NCBI GenBank assembly: GCA_000469685.2
Contig: LS997566.1
Span: 37,612,420 to 37,676,419, forward strand
From: Haemonchus contortus
Taxonomy: Eukaryota; Nematoda; Chromadorea; Rhabditida; Trichostrongylidae
DNA: 64,000 bases
Reading direction: 5' to 3'
Positions 47,860-61,286 of the stretch are shown here, piece after piece (the stretch's first letter is position 1; every line of letters starts with the position of its first letter). A program made the translations under genes and the position numbers. The notes below the pieces were generated by a model. It saw only the letters and a list, made by a program, of their open reading frames with translations. It ran no database searches and was not told the origin of the DNA.

Positions 47860-50800
47860 GTAGTCAGGTGGTGGTGGTGAATGAGCAACCACACCGATAA
47901 TGCCCCGCCTTCCTTTTGGCAAAGGTGGAAACCAGTCGTCGACAGGTGCTATGAGTCAGTGTTGCTATGACGTTTGTCAAAAGTTCGTTTGTTTGAGGTT
48001 ATATAACTCATAGATGACACGCTGAATTGTGAAACCTCACACTGATTTTCAAGGCCTTCCCGATGCAAGAACAGGGTCAAACTTACCCAGATGGGTGACA
48101 GCATATGGACCTGCTCTGGTCAAAGACACCCCATTCTAGGACCCAAGGTCCCGGATCGCGCTCCCGAGGAAAGTTATGAGCCAGGTTACCTAGCGAACTT
48201 CCTCAAAAGGCCTAAAACTCTCTACCCCGCTTTTTCTCAGGTGCACAGTGAGGGTGAGTTCAACCTGAAACACATTACTGCCTCTTTTTGTCGGCTGAAA
48301 ACTGGTTCTTAACAAAAGCAGCAATTGGCCGTTCATAAGAATTTGATGAGAAAATTAACATAAGGTTCAAATTGAATCCCTAATTGTTGCCCTACCTGCT
48401 TCTTCTACGAATTCATTACAATTTAATTATTTTTCTGCTCAGCTGTATCAGTACAACTCAATCTACCAATAATATCCTCATAGAATATCACGTGAGAGAA
48501 TCAGGTTCAACAGAGAACAGACTTAATGGGTTCTACAGCGAATTTTGGGGCCAATAAAAAACAGAGAGCCTATTTTCCATTACCATAAAACCAATTGGGC
48601 AAGCGCAGTCAAGGTGGTCCTCGCTGTACTATTTTTCTGAAACCGTGGGAAAATGTTTTTGACATGCAACAGTGCGTTCCTATGTCAATCGGGATCAATA
48701 AAGATTTTTTGTAGTTTTCTGAATTTTCAGTTGGCACGTTGTTATCACCATCAGGACTTGTGGAGATGCAAGATGCAAACAGTGGCTCAATCGGAGAACG
48801 AGGAGGGTGATGGGGCATCATCCTGGTCTCCCCTCATGTCATGCTGAGAAAGACTTCAAGCCCTTTCACGTCATGTCATAACTTTCGAGTGTATAGGAAA
48901 ATCTATTAAAAGAATCGCCTTCAAACCTCTCTCGTCAATGGTCGCATTTCCCCTCTGTAGGGGGCCATGCAATGGAAGCGTTCCAAACCTTTCAGTTATC
49001 GTTAGCTCTGACCTGAGAAGCAAGGTACAACAGCTGGCCTTTAATCGTTCATCAGGGGTTCCATGGAAATTATGACGTCGATTTTGGTATTGCTGGTACT
49101 TTCTGAGAACGACTGACAGCTCCCGAGTCGACCATGACATAACAACTTGTAGCCCCTGTGAAACACGTGAATCATCCAATTGATAAATAGCTCCCTAGCT
49201 TCTTCTCATCACTCGATCGGGAGACTTGAGCTATAGGTAACTGGCAGTATGAACTCGTGGATGTAGTTTCCCCCCACCCGCTACTCATTACTTCTTCGTC
49301 TAATCATTTGGCAACTGGTTTGTTCATCCGCTAGATCTCCAGTCGCCGAGGTAGCTCTTAGATTGTACCATTCTATATGCAGATGAAAGCTGAAAACAGT
49401 CAATGATTTGGAGCCGTTTGTGCTGTGCAGAAAAAGGGAATTGGGAATGAGGGCAGATGTCTGAAGAGTAGGGAGTGGGGCCTTTAGATGGGTTTCAAAT
49501 TTGTTTTACAGATACTAATTGTTATGCTATCAGAAATTAATCAAAACTTTCTTTGTAGTTTACTGAGAACAGAAGAAAGTTCATTAGCGTATAGAGCATG
49601 ATGAATGATCTTTTTTATGGAATGGACTGATCTCTGATGGGCCCTCACTTAACTGTTTCTATAGAAACCGCTTACTGCCAGTCGGAAAAACAAAAAAAAA
49701 TCAAAAAGCAAACTCTCCAAGTGCACTAACTGACGGACGGAACACTTCTTTCGTTTGATAATTTATTAGTTTCGGTTGATATCACATGATTTTTCAACCA
49801 ACATCAATGAGTAACTAATTGAAAGCAGCCTGTAAGCCTGCTAGAGAGCCAGGTGGCTGGTTACAGATTGAGATGGCTATCAATCTTTACCAACTTTATG
49901 TGTAGCAAATGAAAAGTCAAAGGTGGCTCGTTCGTGGCCATTTATGATATGCTATGCGCTTAGGAGTTTTCTAAAATCCCCTTTTCAACCGAGGAGAACT
50001 TGCAGTCAATGAAGGCTGTGTTGAGGTCTAGTCTGGAAGTGCGATTCAGACCATGGAAGACGCTTTCCGCTTCCTTGCATTCACAGAGATACATTATACG
50101 TGACCTTATAATAAGCCTGAAGACGAGTTTGTTACTATTACGTTCTGGAAGATTACAACTTCCTAGACAATATTAGTAGCTAGCTAGTCTGTTCCCGAAC
50201 AATCTATTATTTTACTTGTTTTTGATTAATAGTTTGAGGGACTTGACATCATCAAGGTATCCTCCTCAACATACTACTGAAAATCATTCAAAGTATAACA
50301 ATTCTGATTACGTCTTGGGTTCCCTTAGAAGTTCGGAAGGCTGAAAGTGTACCCTTACCTTCCCAAAAACATAAGGGTCAGGACTGAATAATCCGGAACA
50401 TTGAAAAAAAGATGAATAAGTATGGAAAGATTAAAAGAAGTATACTTGAGTGGTGAGTGAAAAACAACGAAAATCAAGTAAAGTATGCAGGTAGTGCTTG
50501 TGATTTCGGGTGTATTTAATTGCGCCCAAACGACTTTTCCCGGTTTTAAACTCGCAATTTCGAATTGGGAATGGTCCTATTCCCCGAAATTTGGAGTGTT
50601 TTACAAGAACGTAGTGTCATTAACAGCTTCACAGACCTCACCACCACTAAGGAGGATCGTGTTCGTTGATTCTGCCCTAGTCAGGGTATCGAGGGCGTAA
50701 GTTTGGATATATTACTTAGTGAACTTTGATTGGACGGGTGACTTGCTGATTTGTGGGGCTGTTTAGGGCTTTCTACCACTTCATTTCATAGGGTTTGAGT

Positions 50801-51470
50801 ACCCCTAACTCCCGTTCATTTGGTATGGAAACAGTCTAAAAAGCATGGACCCACCAAACCTAGAAGGTTAGAGTGAGCTACATAGTCTTTGGAACGCGTT
50901 ATTTACGTTGCACGCTTTCGAACCACTGAATAGTCTCAAAACTACCTGTTGTTCAAATCTGGCCCTCATTAAAAGGTCCTCGAAAATATGAGAAAAGTTC
51001 TTAAAATAAATAGGTAATGCTGTTGGCGGTAGCCAGCCTCCTATTAGGGTTGCGCCCCGCATTCGACTTTCATCTAAAATCATAATAGTGGTTGAAAAGC
51101 ACGTTTGACTTCTACACTGACGCGCTAGTTAGCCCATGTACGAATCAGTGCTTTCACCCTTCCGAATGAGTCTTGTACCAATCGGCTGTCCTAGAGGAAT
51201 AGAAGGCTGAGTGAGGAATAGAGGTCAGTAGTGAGCTAGGACCCATACCCGGGCGTTTGTGATATTGTGCCGGAGGCCACTGGACGGAATCTCTTCTAAT
51301 GAAGTTATTGCACAAATGTCCTTGCTAGACGGATTTCTGATTCGTTAGAACAACGTGTTGAAATAGTGCCTACACTTTCGAAAAAGGTCTATCCAAGCAA
51401 ATATTCACCCGAGCCAATAATTCACAGGCAACTTGGGAGGTCTCTTTGAAGCCACAACCAAGATGATACA
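47860..51470. other. No gene seen
   Basis: AT-rich DNA with scattered short frames. The frame at 50485-50700 (71 codons) has no recognisable motif. The upstream region of the CYSTM-like gene should lie just right of 47853. Confidence 0.4.
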
Positions 51471-51471
51471 A

Positions 51472-52420
51472 TGATTTTATTCGGCTAACGTTTCGGCCAA
51501 TCGCCTTCGTCAGAGCCTGGAAGCCAAAAAATATTTGGGATTCATCCTGGGCAAACGACGTTCAGACCTCAGCTTAGTTCAGGTGTGGCCTATAGATACC
51601 TAGGAAAGTATTGAAAATCACAATAGGTAACCCACCTTAGATGTCACAAGAAGACCGTTGACCCTCCTTTTTTTGAATTGCGTATTTATACTAATCACAG
51701 TGGGTGGGCCCGAGTGTCCTGACCCCTACCTCGGATGCCGGTGGCAGTTGAAAACCACACAGGTCGAGGAACGGGGCAAGCTCGTTAGTTACAGCCAGAC
51801 ATTCATCCTTCCTATTCATTTTTGGATTTTTAGCGTTGATCCAAAAAGCTTCAAGAGTTTTTCGCGCTGAGGTCGTGGGTTCCCGCATCAAGACCCTGAT
51901 AGATACCCCAAACTCTACATCCTCGTGGTGGTGCCTCCTATGGTCCCCCAGGGGCGTTTTAGGCCTCGATTTCTTCAAGCCATCCAGGTGCTCCTTGACC
52001 CTGCATATTAGAGGTCTTCCGGTCTCGCCTATGTACTCATCTCCACAGAGGTTACATGTGATCACGTAGATCACACCTGACGTCATGCAGTCACCCCCTC
52101 GCCCGTTGGAACAGATGATACAGTGGGGGGTCGTGCAGAAACGATCATAGAGACGGTTTTGTACCAGCCTCTGCTTCAGATTTCTGGGGGGAACTTCAAC
52201 CACCCGGACCGTGTCATCGAGCCCACACTTTCGCAAGGCCATTCTCACGTCTAGACTGACGGAGTCCGAGACGAAAGGAAGGCAAAAGGGCAATAGGGCA
52301 CTGTAATGACGAGCTGACCTTCATTTCCCCTTGTAAGTGTGAATTATTAACGATACACTGAGCTTTCATCACAGCCCGTAAAAACGTCAATCCCTTGCCC
52401 TCATGCTTTTCATTTGCCAT
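51472..52420 (-). pseudogene. Penelope-like element fragment with GIY-YIG endonuclease
   Basis: The frame 52293-51691 carries a GIY-YIG nuclease: GVIYVITCNLCGDEYIGETG, then RPLICRVKEHLDGLKK, HHHEDVEFGVSIRVL and EAFWINAKNPKMNRKDEC. It is preceded by the C-C zinc-like 'FCTTPHCIICSNGRGGDC'. This is the C-terminal half of Penelope-like retroelements; the reverse transcriptase part is missing. The frame shifts upstream (about 52270-52400, SSSLQCPIALLP), so the copy is 5'-truncated and broken. The 3' side reaches a hammerhead-like core at 51491-51513. Confidence 0.85.
51491..51513 (-). ncRNA. Hammerhead ribozyme core of the Penelope-like element
   Basis: On the minus strand CTGACGA (51513-51507) is followed by a GGC/GCC hairpin and GAAA (51494-51491), which are the conserved hammerhead boxes. 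Penelope-like elements are known to carry such ribozymes near their ends. The cleavage triplet and outer stems were not resolved by eye. Confidence 0.55.
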
Positions 52421-52429
52421 CGGATATGA

Positions 52430-55100
52430 TCGTGATTCACAGGCTACATTAGCTATTATGCCATTACCCCCTACCTATCTTCGATTTACGTAATCATCAC
52501 TGCATTGTTTGTTTTTTGTCGTTAATTTACAACGTAGACATTAGGGTTATCCATGGCAACGAATGTTTGTATGTAGCCAATTAGTAGACACATTTTATGC
52601 CTATTTCTACGTGCCATTTTATTGTCCATGTATGTCTGATTGGACCTTGTGACAGTCTCGTGGCAAAGCCTCAACTTAGGTTTTCCCATGGGTGAGAGTT
52701 ACTTGAGTAAACAGCCTTTTTGAACAGGGACAATTAGTGGCTTCCTCCTTGGGAACGGTCTACAAAAGCTGGTGCAGGCTAGGCTACCAGCGCAGTTCAC
52801 TAACCTGATTATGAAGCAGAGGAGGGTAGAGGAGAAGGTAGGGGGGTACCTCAAAAAGACTAGTTCACCATTAGTTTCAGCTGTTCCTAAGTGAAGTACA
52901 GGAGCTAATGGTCCATAGCTAATGGTGTTAATAGCATGGTTGAAGTCAGACCATTGCAAAGAGGCGGCGTTTGGCACTCGCCCCAGGGACCGGACAAATC
53001 TAATACCTCTCCCAGAGGTAAATTTAGGAGGTATCCTCACTGGGCAAGGTCACTGTATGTTCTAGATTCACTAAGTTCATAAATGAAAATCGGATGCATG
53101 GCGTATCTTCAAAGAACCGATTGGTCTTTGATGGTTCACTGAATAAAGGTGTACCATATGCACAGGAACACTGTCCACTCCCCTCCCTCTCCCTGATCCC
53201 TGGAAACTAATCCACGGTTCTTCATTTTTCACAACATTTATAATTATTTATGGTTCTATGGCAAATAGGGTATTTCGCTTGAAAGAACCGCTAATTATCC
53301 ATGGAGACAGCAGAGAGACATCAGTAGGCGGAAAGGGGCCTATTCAAATAATATCAATGTCGACGTTCATTAGCTTGCAAATTATGAAAGATTTCAAAGA
53401 TTTGTCCTACGGGCGAAATTGCATCACAAGATTACGTCAACCGACGTTTACGAAGTCATTATAAATTCTTGGGAGGTCTCACCTCTCATTTTTACCTACT
53501 TTAGGACTATCTACTCTTCCTAACCAGCCCCGTTCCTTCTTTTGGAAGGTCAATTTCAACAGTGAGTGTTCTATGAGGCGTAAATTGTGGGAGCGAAGTA
53601 AACAACCCCACACCAGCACTATCATATGTATCGGGTCTGGTATCTTCTCCCCTGGCCGTGAGAATTCGGTGAGAATTTCCGCCAGCCCCTTGTTCCCGGT
53701 GCCCAAGTGTGTTAGACTAATATCCAAAAGGAGATTGAAGGTTACGGTCAGCAGTGGTCCTCAGTAGGCTTAGACACTTCTCAAGTACTGTCGCTCACAT
53801 TCTAGTCAAAATGCAGTAGAGTCAACAAAACTGTAAATTACTTGTGGGCTATGGCCCCTTGTGGGCGTTCTATTTTGGTTTGAGTTCCAGGAAAACGCTT
53901 TGTTTGAAGTGAAATTATTATGAATAATAATAGAAATCTGAGCGCAATTCAGCATTCGCCCGTCAATTTCCTTATTCCTGAAGGTTTTTGTTATTGGCAT
54001 GTGATTTCCAATTTCCTCATATGTACGTGAGCGATGAGTTGTTTGGTTATTAGAATTTCAAATCTCATTTCCTGCTTTTTTATTCCAGTGGTCGTGAGTG
54101 GCTTCCGACTGTTATAAAACTACTGACTGGACGGCGGCATGGAAAAACATCCCCGCCCTCAAGCGTCTCTGATATTACTGTAGCTCATGAGGCTTTTCCC
54201 AGATTGGGCAGACAGGTGTCAACGGTTTCATTACCATACGATGGATCTTGGATCATCACCATTCTGATTGATATAAGGCTAGTAATCAGTAGTGACTGAT
54301 CTCCATTACCGTAATCTATTCTTGTTTGCAGTAAGAAGCCTTTCGTAGTAACCTCTCCTCTTCTCAGTAGGGAAGACCACTGTTTTAGGAGAAAATACCC
54401 CTCCAGAAAAGGCTCCTATGAAAATTTTAGCTGACAGAGTTTTTCAGGTGCAGTATAGTTCCACCAATCTTCTTCAGATTAGGATCTACCTCTTCGAGAT
54501 GGAACTAATTCTGCTTCCAGTAATTGTTGGCTGGAAAGGGTCACCTTCCTAACCCAATCACTGCTGCCTTTGACTTCTTACTATGTTGAAGGGATAGAAT
54601 AGCTTTAACTGAGAGGTTCGATAGGCTCTAGTTATCCCCTTCCCCTTCCCTCCCCCCCACCCCCTCCCAGGAGAGGATGGCTAGCGCTGGTAGTTCCTAT
54701 CAAGGTATTATCGAGTTCATAGAGGGACATTGAGCTGCCAAACCTTCCCTACCCGCCGGCCACGGCCAAGCCGGGTGGTCCCTCCGGAACCTTTTCGGCG
54801 GGTGATGGAACCTTTTCGGCGGGTGATGGGCACCGCCAACGCACTCACGACAGATCACGACTGCCTTATCGGGTGGCGAGGGGTTCAGAGTAAGGGACTG
54901 TGCTCGTGAAAGATAGGAGTTGTTCTGTGCAGAGACAGGGTTTTTGTGGCTTTGAGTGGTGGTGAAGTTTTTTGAATTGGGCTTGAAAACTTGATTACGG
55001 CGAGAACCTCGAAGGAATTTCAGCCCATGCACTGGTTCCTCCTTTGTCGGATTTTTTTATTTCCCACGTGGTAGTTTAATCACAGTTTGGTTCAAAGAGT
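52430..55100. other. No firm gene; repeat-like
   Basis: A 113-codon open frame lies at 53040-52699 (minus) and a 110-codon frame at 55032-54700 (minus); neither has recognised motifs or splice support. A 21-bp direct tandem repeat, 'GGAACCTTTTCGGCGGGTGA', lies at about 54787-54828. Confidence 0.4.
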
Positions 55101-55104
55101 TGCC

Positions 55105-55260
55105 TATGCTCCACCTTTGCCTATATAGGACACTGTGAATCTGATAATGTGGCAGGGAAATTCGTTTACTTCACTTGGGTACTTTTACTGCATACGCTGG
55201 GACAAAAAAAACAAAAATTGAGTTGGAGTACAAATATGCTCACATAGCTTATGAGAACAG
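55105..55260. repeat. 160-bp block, first copy
   Basis: Matches 55640-55805: 'GCCTATAT..GACA.T.TGAATCTGATAATGTGGCAGGGAAA' and 'GGGACAAAA' words in the same order. The first copy ends 28 bp before the ATG at 55288 and may be that exon's promoter region. CTGATAA words resemble GATA-factor sites used in nematode gut genes. Confidence 0.6.
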
Positions 55261-55287
55261 CAAGAGAGGTGCCATAATACTTTGACC

Positions 55288-55482
55288 ATGGTAGGAACTC
55301 TAGTGAAGCACCATTGTCCTTGTGGAGCGATTCACGTCAGGGCTGGAGCAAGAATTCTTTCCATTATGTACCTGGTCGCTGGTAGCGTCAACCTCCTCAA
55401 TTCTCTTGGATTCATATCCGGTTATCCGGGATCACCAATCACCTCTTTTGTGGCATTCGTTGTTGATTTCACTCTGACTTAA
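55288..55482 (+). CDS. Candidate first exon of a small membrane protein
   Basis: The frame starts MVGTLVKHHCPCGAIHVRAG and continues with hydrophobic ARILSIMYLVAGSVNLLNSL and VAFVVDFTL, ending TAA. The 'C-C-x-x-HVRxG' lead followed by membrane helices resembles nematode DUF7027-type small membrane proteins. No continuing exons were found, so it is a partial gene, an old fragment or chance. Confidence 0.35.
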   Translation: MVGTLVKHHCPCGAIHVRAGARILSIMYLVAGSVNLLNSLGFISGYPGSPITSFVAFVVDFTLT

Positions 55483-55639
55483 GGAGTTTTCAAGGACGTC
55501 GATATTTCCTTATTCCTTTCCTCTCAATTAAGAAGTGAGATGGATTCAAAGAGAAGTAAAACGCAGGGAAGCAACGGATGATAATCGCCAAAAGCAGGAT
55601 ATCTTCGAACTGATCATCTTCCGCATTATTTAAAAAAAG

Positions 55640-55805
55640 TATACGCTTCACTTTCGCCTATATCAGACATTATGAATCTGATAATGTGGCAGGGAAACTT
55701 GGTTACTTTACTTGGTTACTTTCACTGCAGACAATGGGACAAAAGAAAAAACAGAAATTGAGTTTGAGTACGAATACATAGACTCACAGGGCTTATAAGA
55801 AATTG
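55640..55805. repeat. 160-bp block, second copy
   Basis: Second copy of the block at 55105-55260; here the coding exon that follows the first copy is absent. Confidence 0.6.
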
Positions 55806-56371
55806 AGTAATTTTTCTGAGCATGTACCTAGCTGATACAAACCAGACACAGCAATGACAATTTCAAGGTAAATCTCGACATTTCCAAGGCAAATCCGTCT
55901 GTCGGGTGTGTGACATCATTATCAAGTTTCAATAGCATTTCTGACAAATACTCTCTGCGAAAGAACTCATAAAGAAGTGTTTACGTAGTAAAACCCGCAG
56001 AGGAGGTGGGGCTTTTATGTGTGCTTTGCTCCATAGCCTCATATTTCGTGATTACTCGACTCGTGCTCGTTGCACATTCGCTCTAATTGCTTGGTTTTGA
56101 TTTTCCTGAGACATAGAGGTGTGACTAATGCTATTCACAAGTTGCATCTGGTCACCCTGTTTTCAGACCTTCAATTCTGTTTGTGTTTTGTATAGCCATA
56201 GTCAATCAGTCATCATCTTGATGCTTATCTTTCCGTTTTACCTCTTTGATTCTTGATGCTTCCCCTGACAATGATGACAAACCCTTGGAAGGGGTCTTTG
56301 CCCCACTCATTCATTGGACCAATAGAGCTTTGTTTTTTTTTTTGAGTCCATCCTACCGTTATGCTACCGTT

Positions 56372-56476
56372 ATGCACACGTACGACCAAAGCCATGTTGA
56401 ACAGCAGGGCCCTCTCTTACATGTGAATGGAATAGCTTATCAACTCGATGGATGTCCTCTATGTGGAGCGTCCCAA
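56372..56476 (+). CDS. Candidate exon, unknown protein
   Basis: An ATG after the tandem 'CCGTTATGCTACCGTTATGC' opens MHTYDQSHVEQQGPLLHVNG and IAYQLDGCPLCGASQ, then a GTAGGT donor. The CPLCG pair could bind zinc. No partner exons were identified. Confidence 0.3.
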
Positions 56477-56869
56477 GTAGGTTCATCGACCTGAAGTTCA
56501 TTACTTTGCCATTATGAATGGGTAGGCCAGGTTGGGACAACTTTCTTTTTTAATTTATTACAAGCCTTATCAAGACAGAAGAATCAGTAATATCATGGCT
56601 CAACTCAAGCCGATATGCAGGTTCTCCATTTAGCCATAAGTATGGCGCATCCCAAAATGGTTCATCAATGTCTGTATTGTCTCCATGAGTAGTGGGAATG
56701 AGGGACGAAAAATCGAAGTACTTTCGGGTCTACATTCTGAGGACTAGACTTGAGTCTTCCTCAATTTCAGCGAGCCTGTTCTTTGTGTTCAGAGCTTCAA
56801 AGAAGCCTGACTAAAAGCAACAGTCCTGGAGTTCGTTTCACGTTCCGAGGGATATAGTCAGTAATCACC

Positions 56870-57650
56870 CTGGTTCGATGGTCTGCACGATATTGCACAA
56901 CCTGTCCGTCTCTTTCATTTCGGGCATGTGGACAGCACCCCATATATTCCTTCGATGAAGGAGTTCAGAACTTTAGATCCCCTTGTGCACTTCGGTGCCG
57001 GGGAAATTCGAGAATAGACCTTTCCACAGCGCGTTCTGCTCCTAAGGTCGAAGTCTCTAAGGCGTATGTCAAACAAGGGAAGACCGCAGTGTCGGAAAGG
57101 TGAGCTGGATGTCTTTGTCTTCTTCACTACACCCTTGTCTCCTTCTGCTCAGCTCCGAAGTTAGGTGTTCATCATGTTGACCTCCCTACCTAAATACACG
57201 TAGCTAGAGCATTTAGAGATAATCGTACATTCAATATGGAGGTAGCATTAGGTAACAATCTGCTTCTTTTGAACATCGACTTTCGTTCGGCCGCCTGATC
57301 GTAGGTCGGTGTTACAAGCGTTTGCAGCGTCTACGCTTGCAAAGATGATGAGATGATGCAAGTAGCTGCCGTCGACCTGCCTGCACTCTCAAGTCTTCCC
57401 CTTCCAAATGATGCATGATGTCCTCGAGAGCTTAAAACTTTCGGCTAAACTGTATCGCCCTCCCGAAACCTGCTCTTCACATTGGCAATGACATACTGAT
57501 AGTATTATGGCAAAATCCTGGTTGTAAATTTGTTGTTGATCTCACTGAGCGCCCTCACATACCACTTGTGCTATAACACTGTTGAAGGCCTTCTCCTAAT
57601 CGATGAACGTCAGGTATAACGGCATCTTGTGCTCTTGCGATACGGCAGTG
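56870..57650 (-). pseudogene. Decayed RTE fragment
   Basis: Minus strand: MPLYLTFID*EKAFNSVIAQ near 57610, [13 protein letters not shown] near 57190 and GVVKKTKTSSSPFRHC near 57120 match RTE parts in the right order, with many stops and frame changes. Same family as the copy at 6740-8593. Confidence 0.65.
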
Positions 57651-60600
57651 GGTTTTGTAACAGTGTAGGTGTGATCGATTGTACTGAACCCTCTGCTCTA
57701 CTATATAATGAAGTGAACGGTGAACCGTACAGAGACGCCCAGTTTTCCAATGGCCCAGAGGATTTTCAGACTCAAAAAGAGAATTATTCTATTTCAGTCT
57801 ATTCAGTAGTAGTCATGGTGGAATATGCTGAACCCACCGAGTTGTTTGAGAAGCACGTACAGGACAATGTCTCGGATTGGAATTTTGTTTAAGGAAAGCA
57901 TTTTATCACGTCTGGTACCTCAGCCTACTCCAAAGCAGCGTTCTTTACCCCTTTTCCTACACTACTATTACTCGGAGAATTCTTCTGGTAAGCAAGGCAG
58001 CAGTTTTTATGACAGCCATTTTATGTGAAACGAGCGCCATGTAATTTTTTCTTTAATCAGTAGCCATTGAATGCCACTGCAAAGTGTTGTTTATAGGTTT
58101 TTGTTCCGGCGGAGTAAGCTGCACGACGAACCGACCATGACTAGTCATGCTAGACGTTTGTTTTTCTTCAAGAGAAAGAATAACTCTCGATTAGACGTAG
58201 CCATGGAGCAAACCGGGACATGTCGGAGAGGGGGGGGGACTTGCGGTTCTTGAGGTGCGCTATGCATTCTTTCTTGTCCTATCTAGTAGGAAAGACTAGA
58301 CAACTACGAGTCGGAGTTGGATTCTACACTTTGATTCAATGGAAGTCACGAGTTTGATTAGGCATAACTTGCACTTGTCCCCTAAAAACCGTTCCCAGCT
58401 TGCCTCCCCAGGGTTCCACGCAAATCCATGCCCCTCGAGATCGAAACAGTGTCTGCAGGCTCATCATTGGTTTGTTGTCTGGACCTAGCGGGAACCTCCT
58501 AACAATTATCGGCTCTCGCAGTATGCTGCTCAAAATTTACCGATAACAATAAAGCAAATAGGATTACTGTAGTATACAGTACATACTTAGTGACGGTAGG
58601 AATGACGAATGCTTTTTGAACTTTCATACTTGATAAGTACCGTAACTGCATCGAAAGGTTGCACTGACTGTTATGGGAGGAATCGCCACCCATAAGGTCT
58701 CTTGAACTGTTTACGTGCTTAGCTTTGATATGATTACACCCTTGAGCCTACCCGTGAGATATTCCCAACCAGAGGCCAGAAGCCGCCCTGGATTAACCTA
58801 GTGATTAACAGGAATCTGACGTAACTTGGATGGCATATCCGTAACATATCAAATGTCACACGATTGTGCTGTTAGTTGTTATTCAAGCTAACGACGACTG
58901 AATGAAGGCGTGCTACATTCGAAAATTACCATAACTACCATTTTCAGCTGTATAGACATTGACGATTAGAGCCTTTAGAAAAACTGTGCTGTAAACGTAA
59001 ATGGCGCCTTCCCCCCTGACAGCGACGAGCCCCCTGTCTTGACTGCTTTCCAACTTGTTGACTATCTTTATTTTAGGGAAAATCTATTGTTTTGTATTAA
59101 GCTCGTCAAGTCAGTCGGACACTGACCATAAGTGCTGCAGCTACTGAACTTTAATCAGAGCCCGCCTATATCGAAAATAATGGCGTTTCCCACAATCTAA
59201 TTTTCTTCGATTGGATTAGTATCGAAACAGCTTTGGTACTGGTGTCGTTCAAGTTCTGCTCGTCAATTTTAGCTTAATCGCTGGTAAACACCTGCTCACT
59301 CTCAAAATATAAATAATAAATACCGAAATCCATTCTGAGAAATCAAAAAATGATTCGTTTCATAGGTCCGTGGAATAATTATTACAGCTACTCAATCAAT
59401 TGTAGTAATTGCGAATGTTTATTCCTCATCTCCTGTTTTTCATTATGAGAGCAGCAGGTGAAAGCGGAGCGGGAGCAAGTGGTAGAGCAGGCATAAAAAC
59501 GGCGAGTGGGTCCACTTCCTCATCTCGCTTTACGTGAACTGAATGAATTTTGATATTTGGTACCACACATGGCTTAGAGATATTCTGCAGCGAGGAAAGT
59601 CTCCTGCTTGAGCTTTGAAGATTGACCATACTTCGTGGATCTCCGTTTCTTTATTCGACATCGTTTATGAAGCTTCTGCTCTGCTAATAGGCTTCTGCTT
59701 CTTGTCCAATCCCTTTTTTGGAATACACTCTCGCCTGAACCCTTGCACCACCCTCGACTTCCATTTGTAATCGTAGCAAGTGCGTTTGAGTGCTTTTTTG
59801 GCCTATACAATGAGTTGCGGTGAGCAGCTCATATGAAGCCAGTGCTTTCATCCTCCCAGACGAGTACGATGGCACTGAACCGACCCCGAAGGGATGGGCA
59901 GCTCAAACCTCCGCTAGTCATCACATTGGATAAAGACTCATGCAAAAGTCACTGCGATTCTGGAGGATGGCGAAGTACATGGCGGATCGTAAAATGAACT
60001 CGACCACCCCTCTGTTTCTTTTACGGCCCTTCAGAGAGAGTTCATGTAGGCGTCATGCGTGTACTCAATCCGACCATTGTTTTCTTCATCCGTTGTTGTG
60101 ATTTGCCTCTTGACTTCTCCGACAACCTCATTAACAAATGTATCTGATGTCTTACTACATCATGTTACTCCATATGGCAACAACTCATTACTTTTTAATG
60201 GGCAGTATCTTTCCTTTATTACCACATTTCCCTACCACATTGTCATATTTCCATTTCATTCCTTTTTCGTAGTCTGACTGGCTGCAATTGCAAATGAAAT
60301 GCATCAATGAACCCTACGTGAAAAACTACCTATCTAATTAATTCCATAAGCTCCTTTGTATCATATTAGTAGTCAATTAAAGGTACCATAGCTTAGTACA
60401 GGTGGGAAAAAAGCTGATTGGTTCCGATTCGAGCGCCCTTTTACTGTCCTTTATGTGATGCCGTTCTGATTTTTCATCCCGTAATTCGAAATTCGATTAG
60501 TCATTAGTAATGAGAACACTGACGAGTAGAAATAACAAATTCTTTTCAAAATTAATTAACTCATAAGCTCCTTTGTCACCTATTCATTCAAGCACGTCGG

Positions 60601-61286
60601 GTTTCTTTGTTACCTGCTCGACGACTAGAAAAAATCTTTTTCTAGTTCGTTATTGTTTTGTTGCAACCGTTGGAAAGCATGTTAACCGTGAAATGAACTT
60701 TTTTTGGGCATTACCGTAATCTCTGACTATGAGCCATGCACTTTTTCTTCGGAAAAAAACTTAACTTCTACCTGGTAGACTTTATTGAAAAGGTCAAGTT
60801 ATTCTTGGTTCAGAACCTTGAGTTCAGTCGTCTTCGGAGTTTGAAGAAAGTGGTCCATCTGGTTTTTCCCTGACCTAATGACACCCCTAGTAATCCTGGA
60901 CGTGAGTGTTAGAGACTTTCGATCGTTAAAAGTTGTTTTGCCAATCTGTAAACAATAAACGGTGTACGCAACAAATGTCCATTTTTCGTGATGGGATGAC
61001 CTGAGCACTACCCTCTGTATAAGATAGCATATCGACAGAAGATCTGGAATGCGCCATGCTCTGGGATCCCATTAAAAATGACGATATGATTAGGTTTGCC
61101 TTCATTGAGATTGTACTAAGATGGATCTCTCCGGAGCTTAGTGCTTCTTCCAAATACCAAAGGTTCAGAAACAGATCCGTTATCAAGGGGAAGTGAGTAC
61201 AGGCAGAAATTTCATCTCGTAGACCTCAGCCCTGGTGTTGCACCTTGGACACCAAGTTTCTGAGAAATCCTACATCCATCCTACTA
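57651..61286. other. No firm gene
   Basis: The frame 57629-57892 (plus) is open but unsupported. A possible last exon lies at 60951-60804 (minus; acceptor TTTACAG, GKTTFNDRKSLTLTSRITRG ... ELKVLNQE, stop), with no upstream exon identified. The 59430-59880 part holds overlapping Lys/Arg-rich frames on the minus strand without motifs. Confidence 0.35.

Noticed and set aside
54700..55032. 110-codon minus-strand frame
   Set aside because: It contains a 21-bp tandem repeat and has no splice or domain support; it looks like a dispersed repeat.
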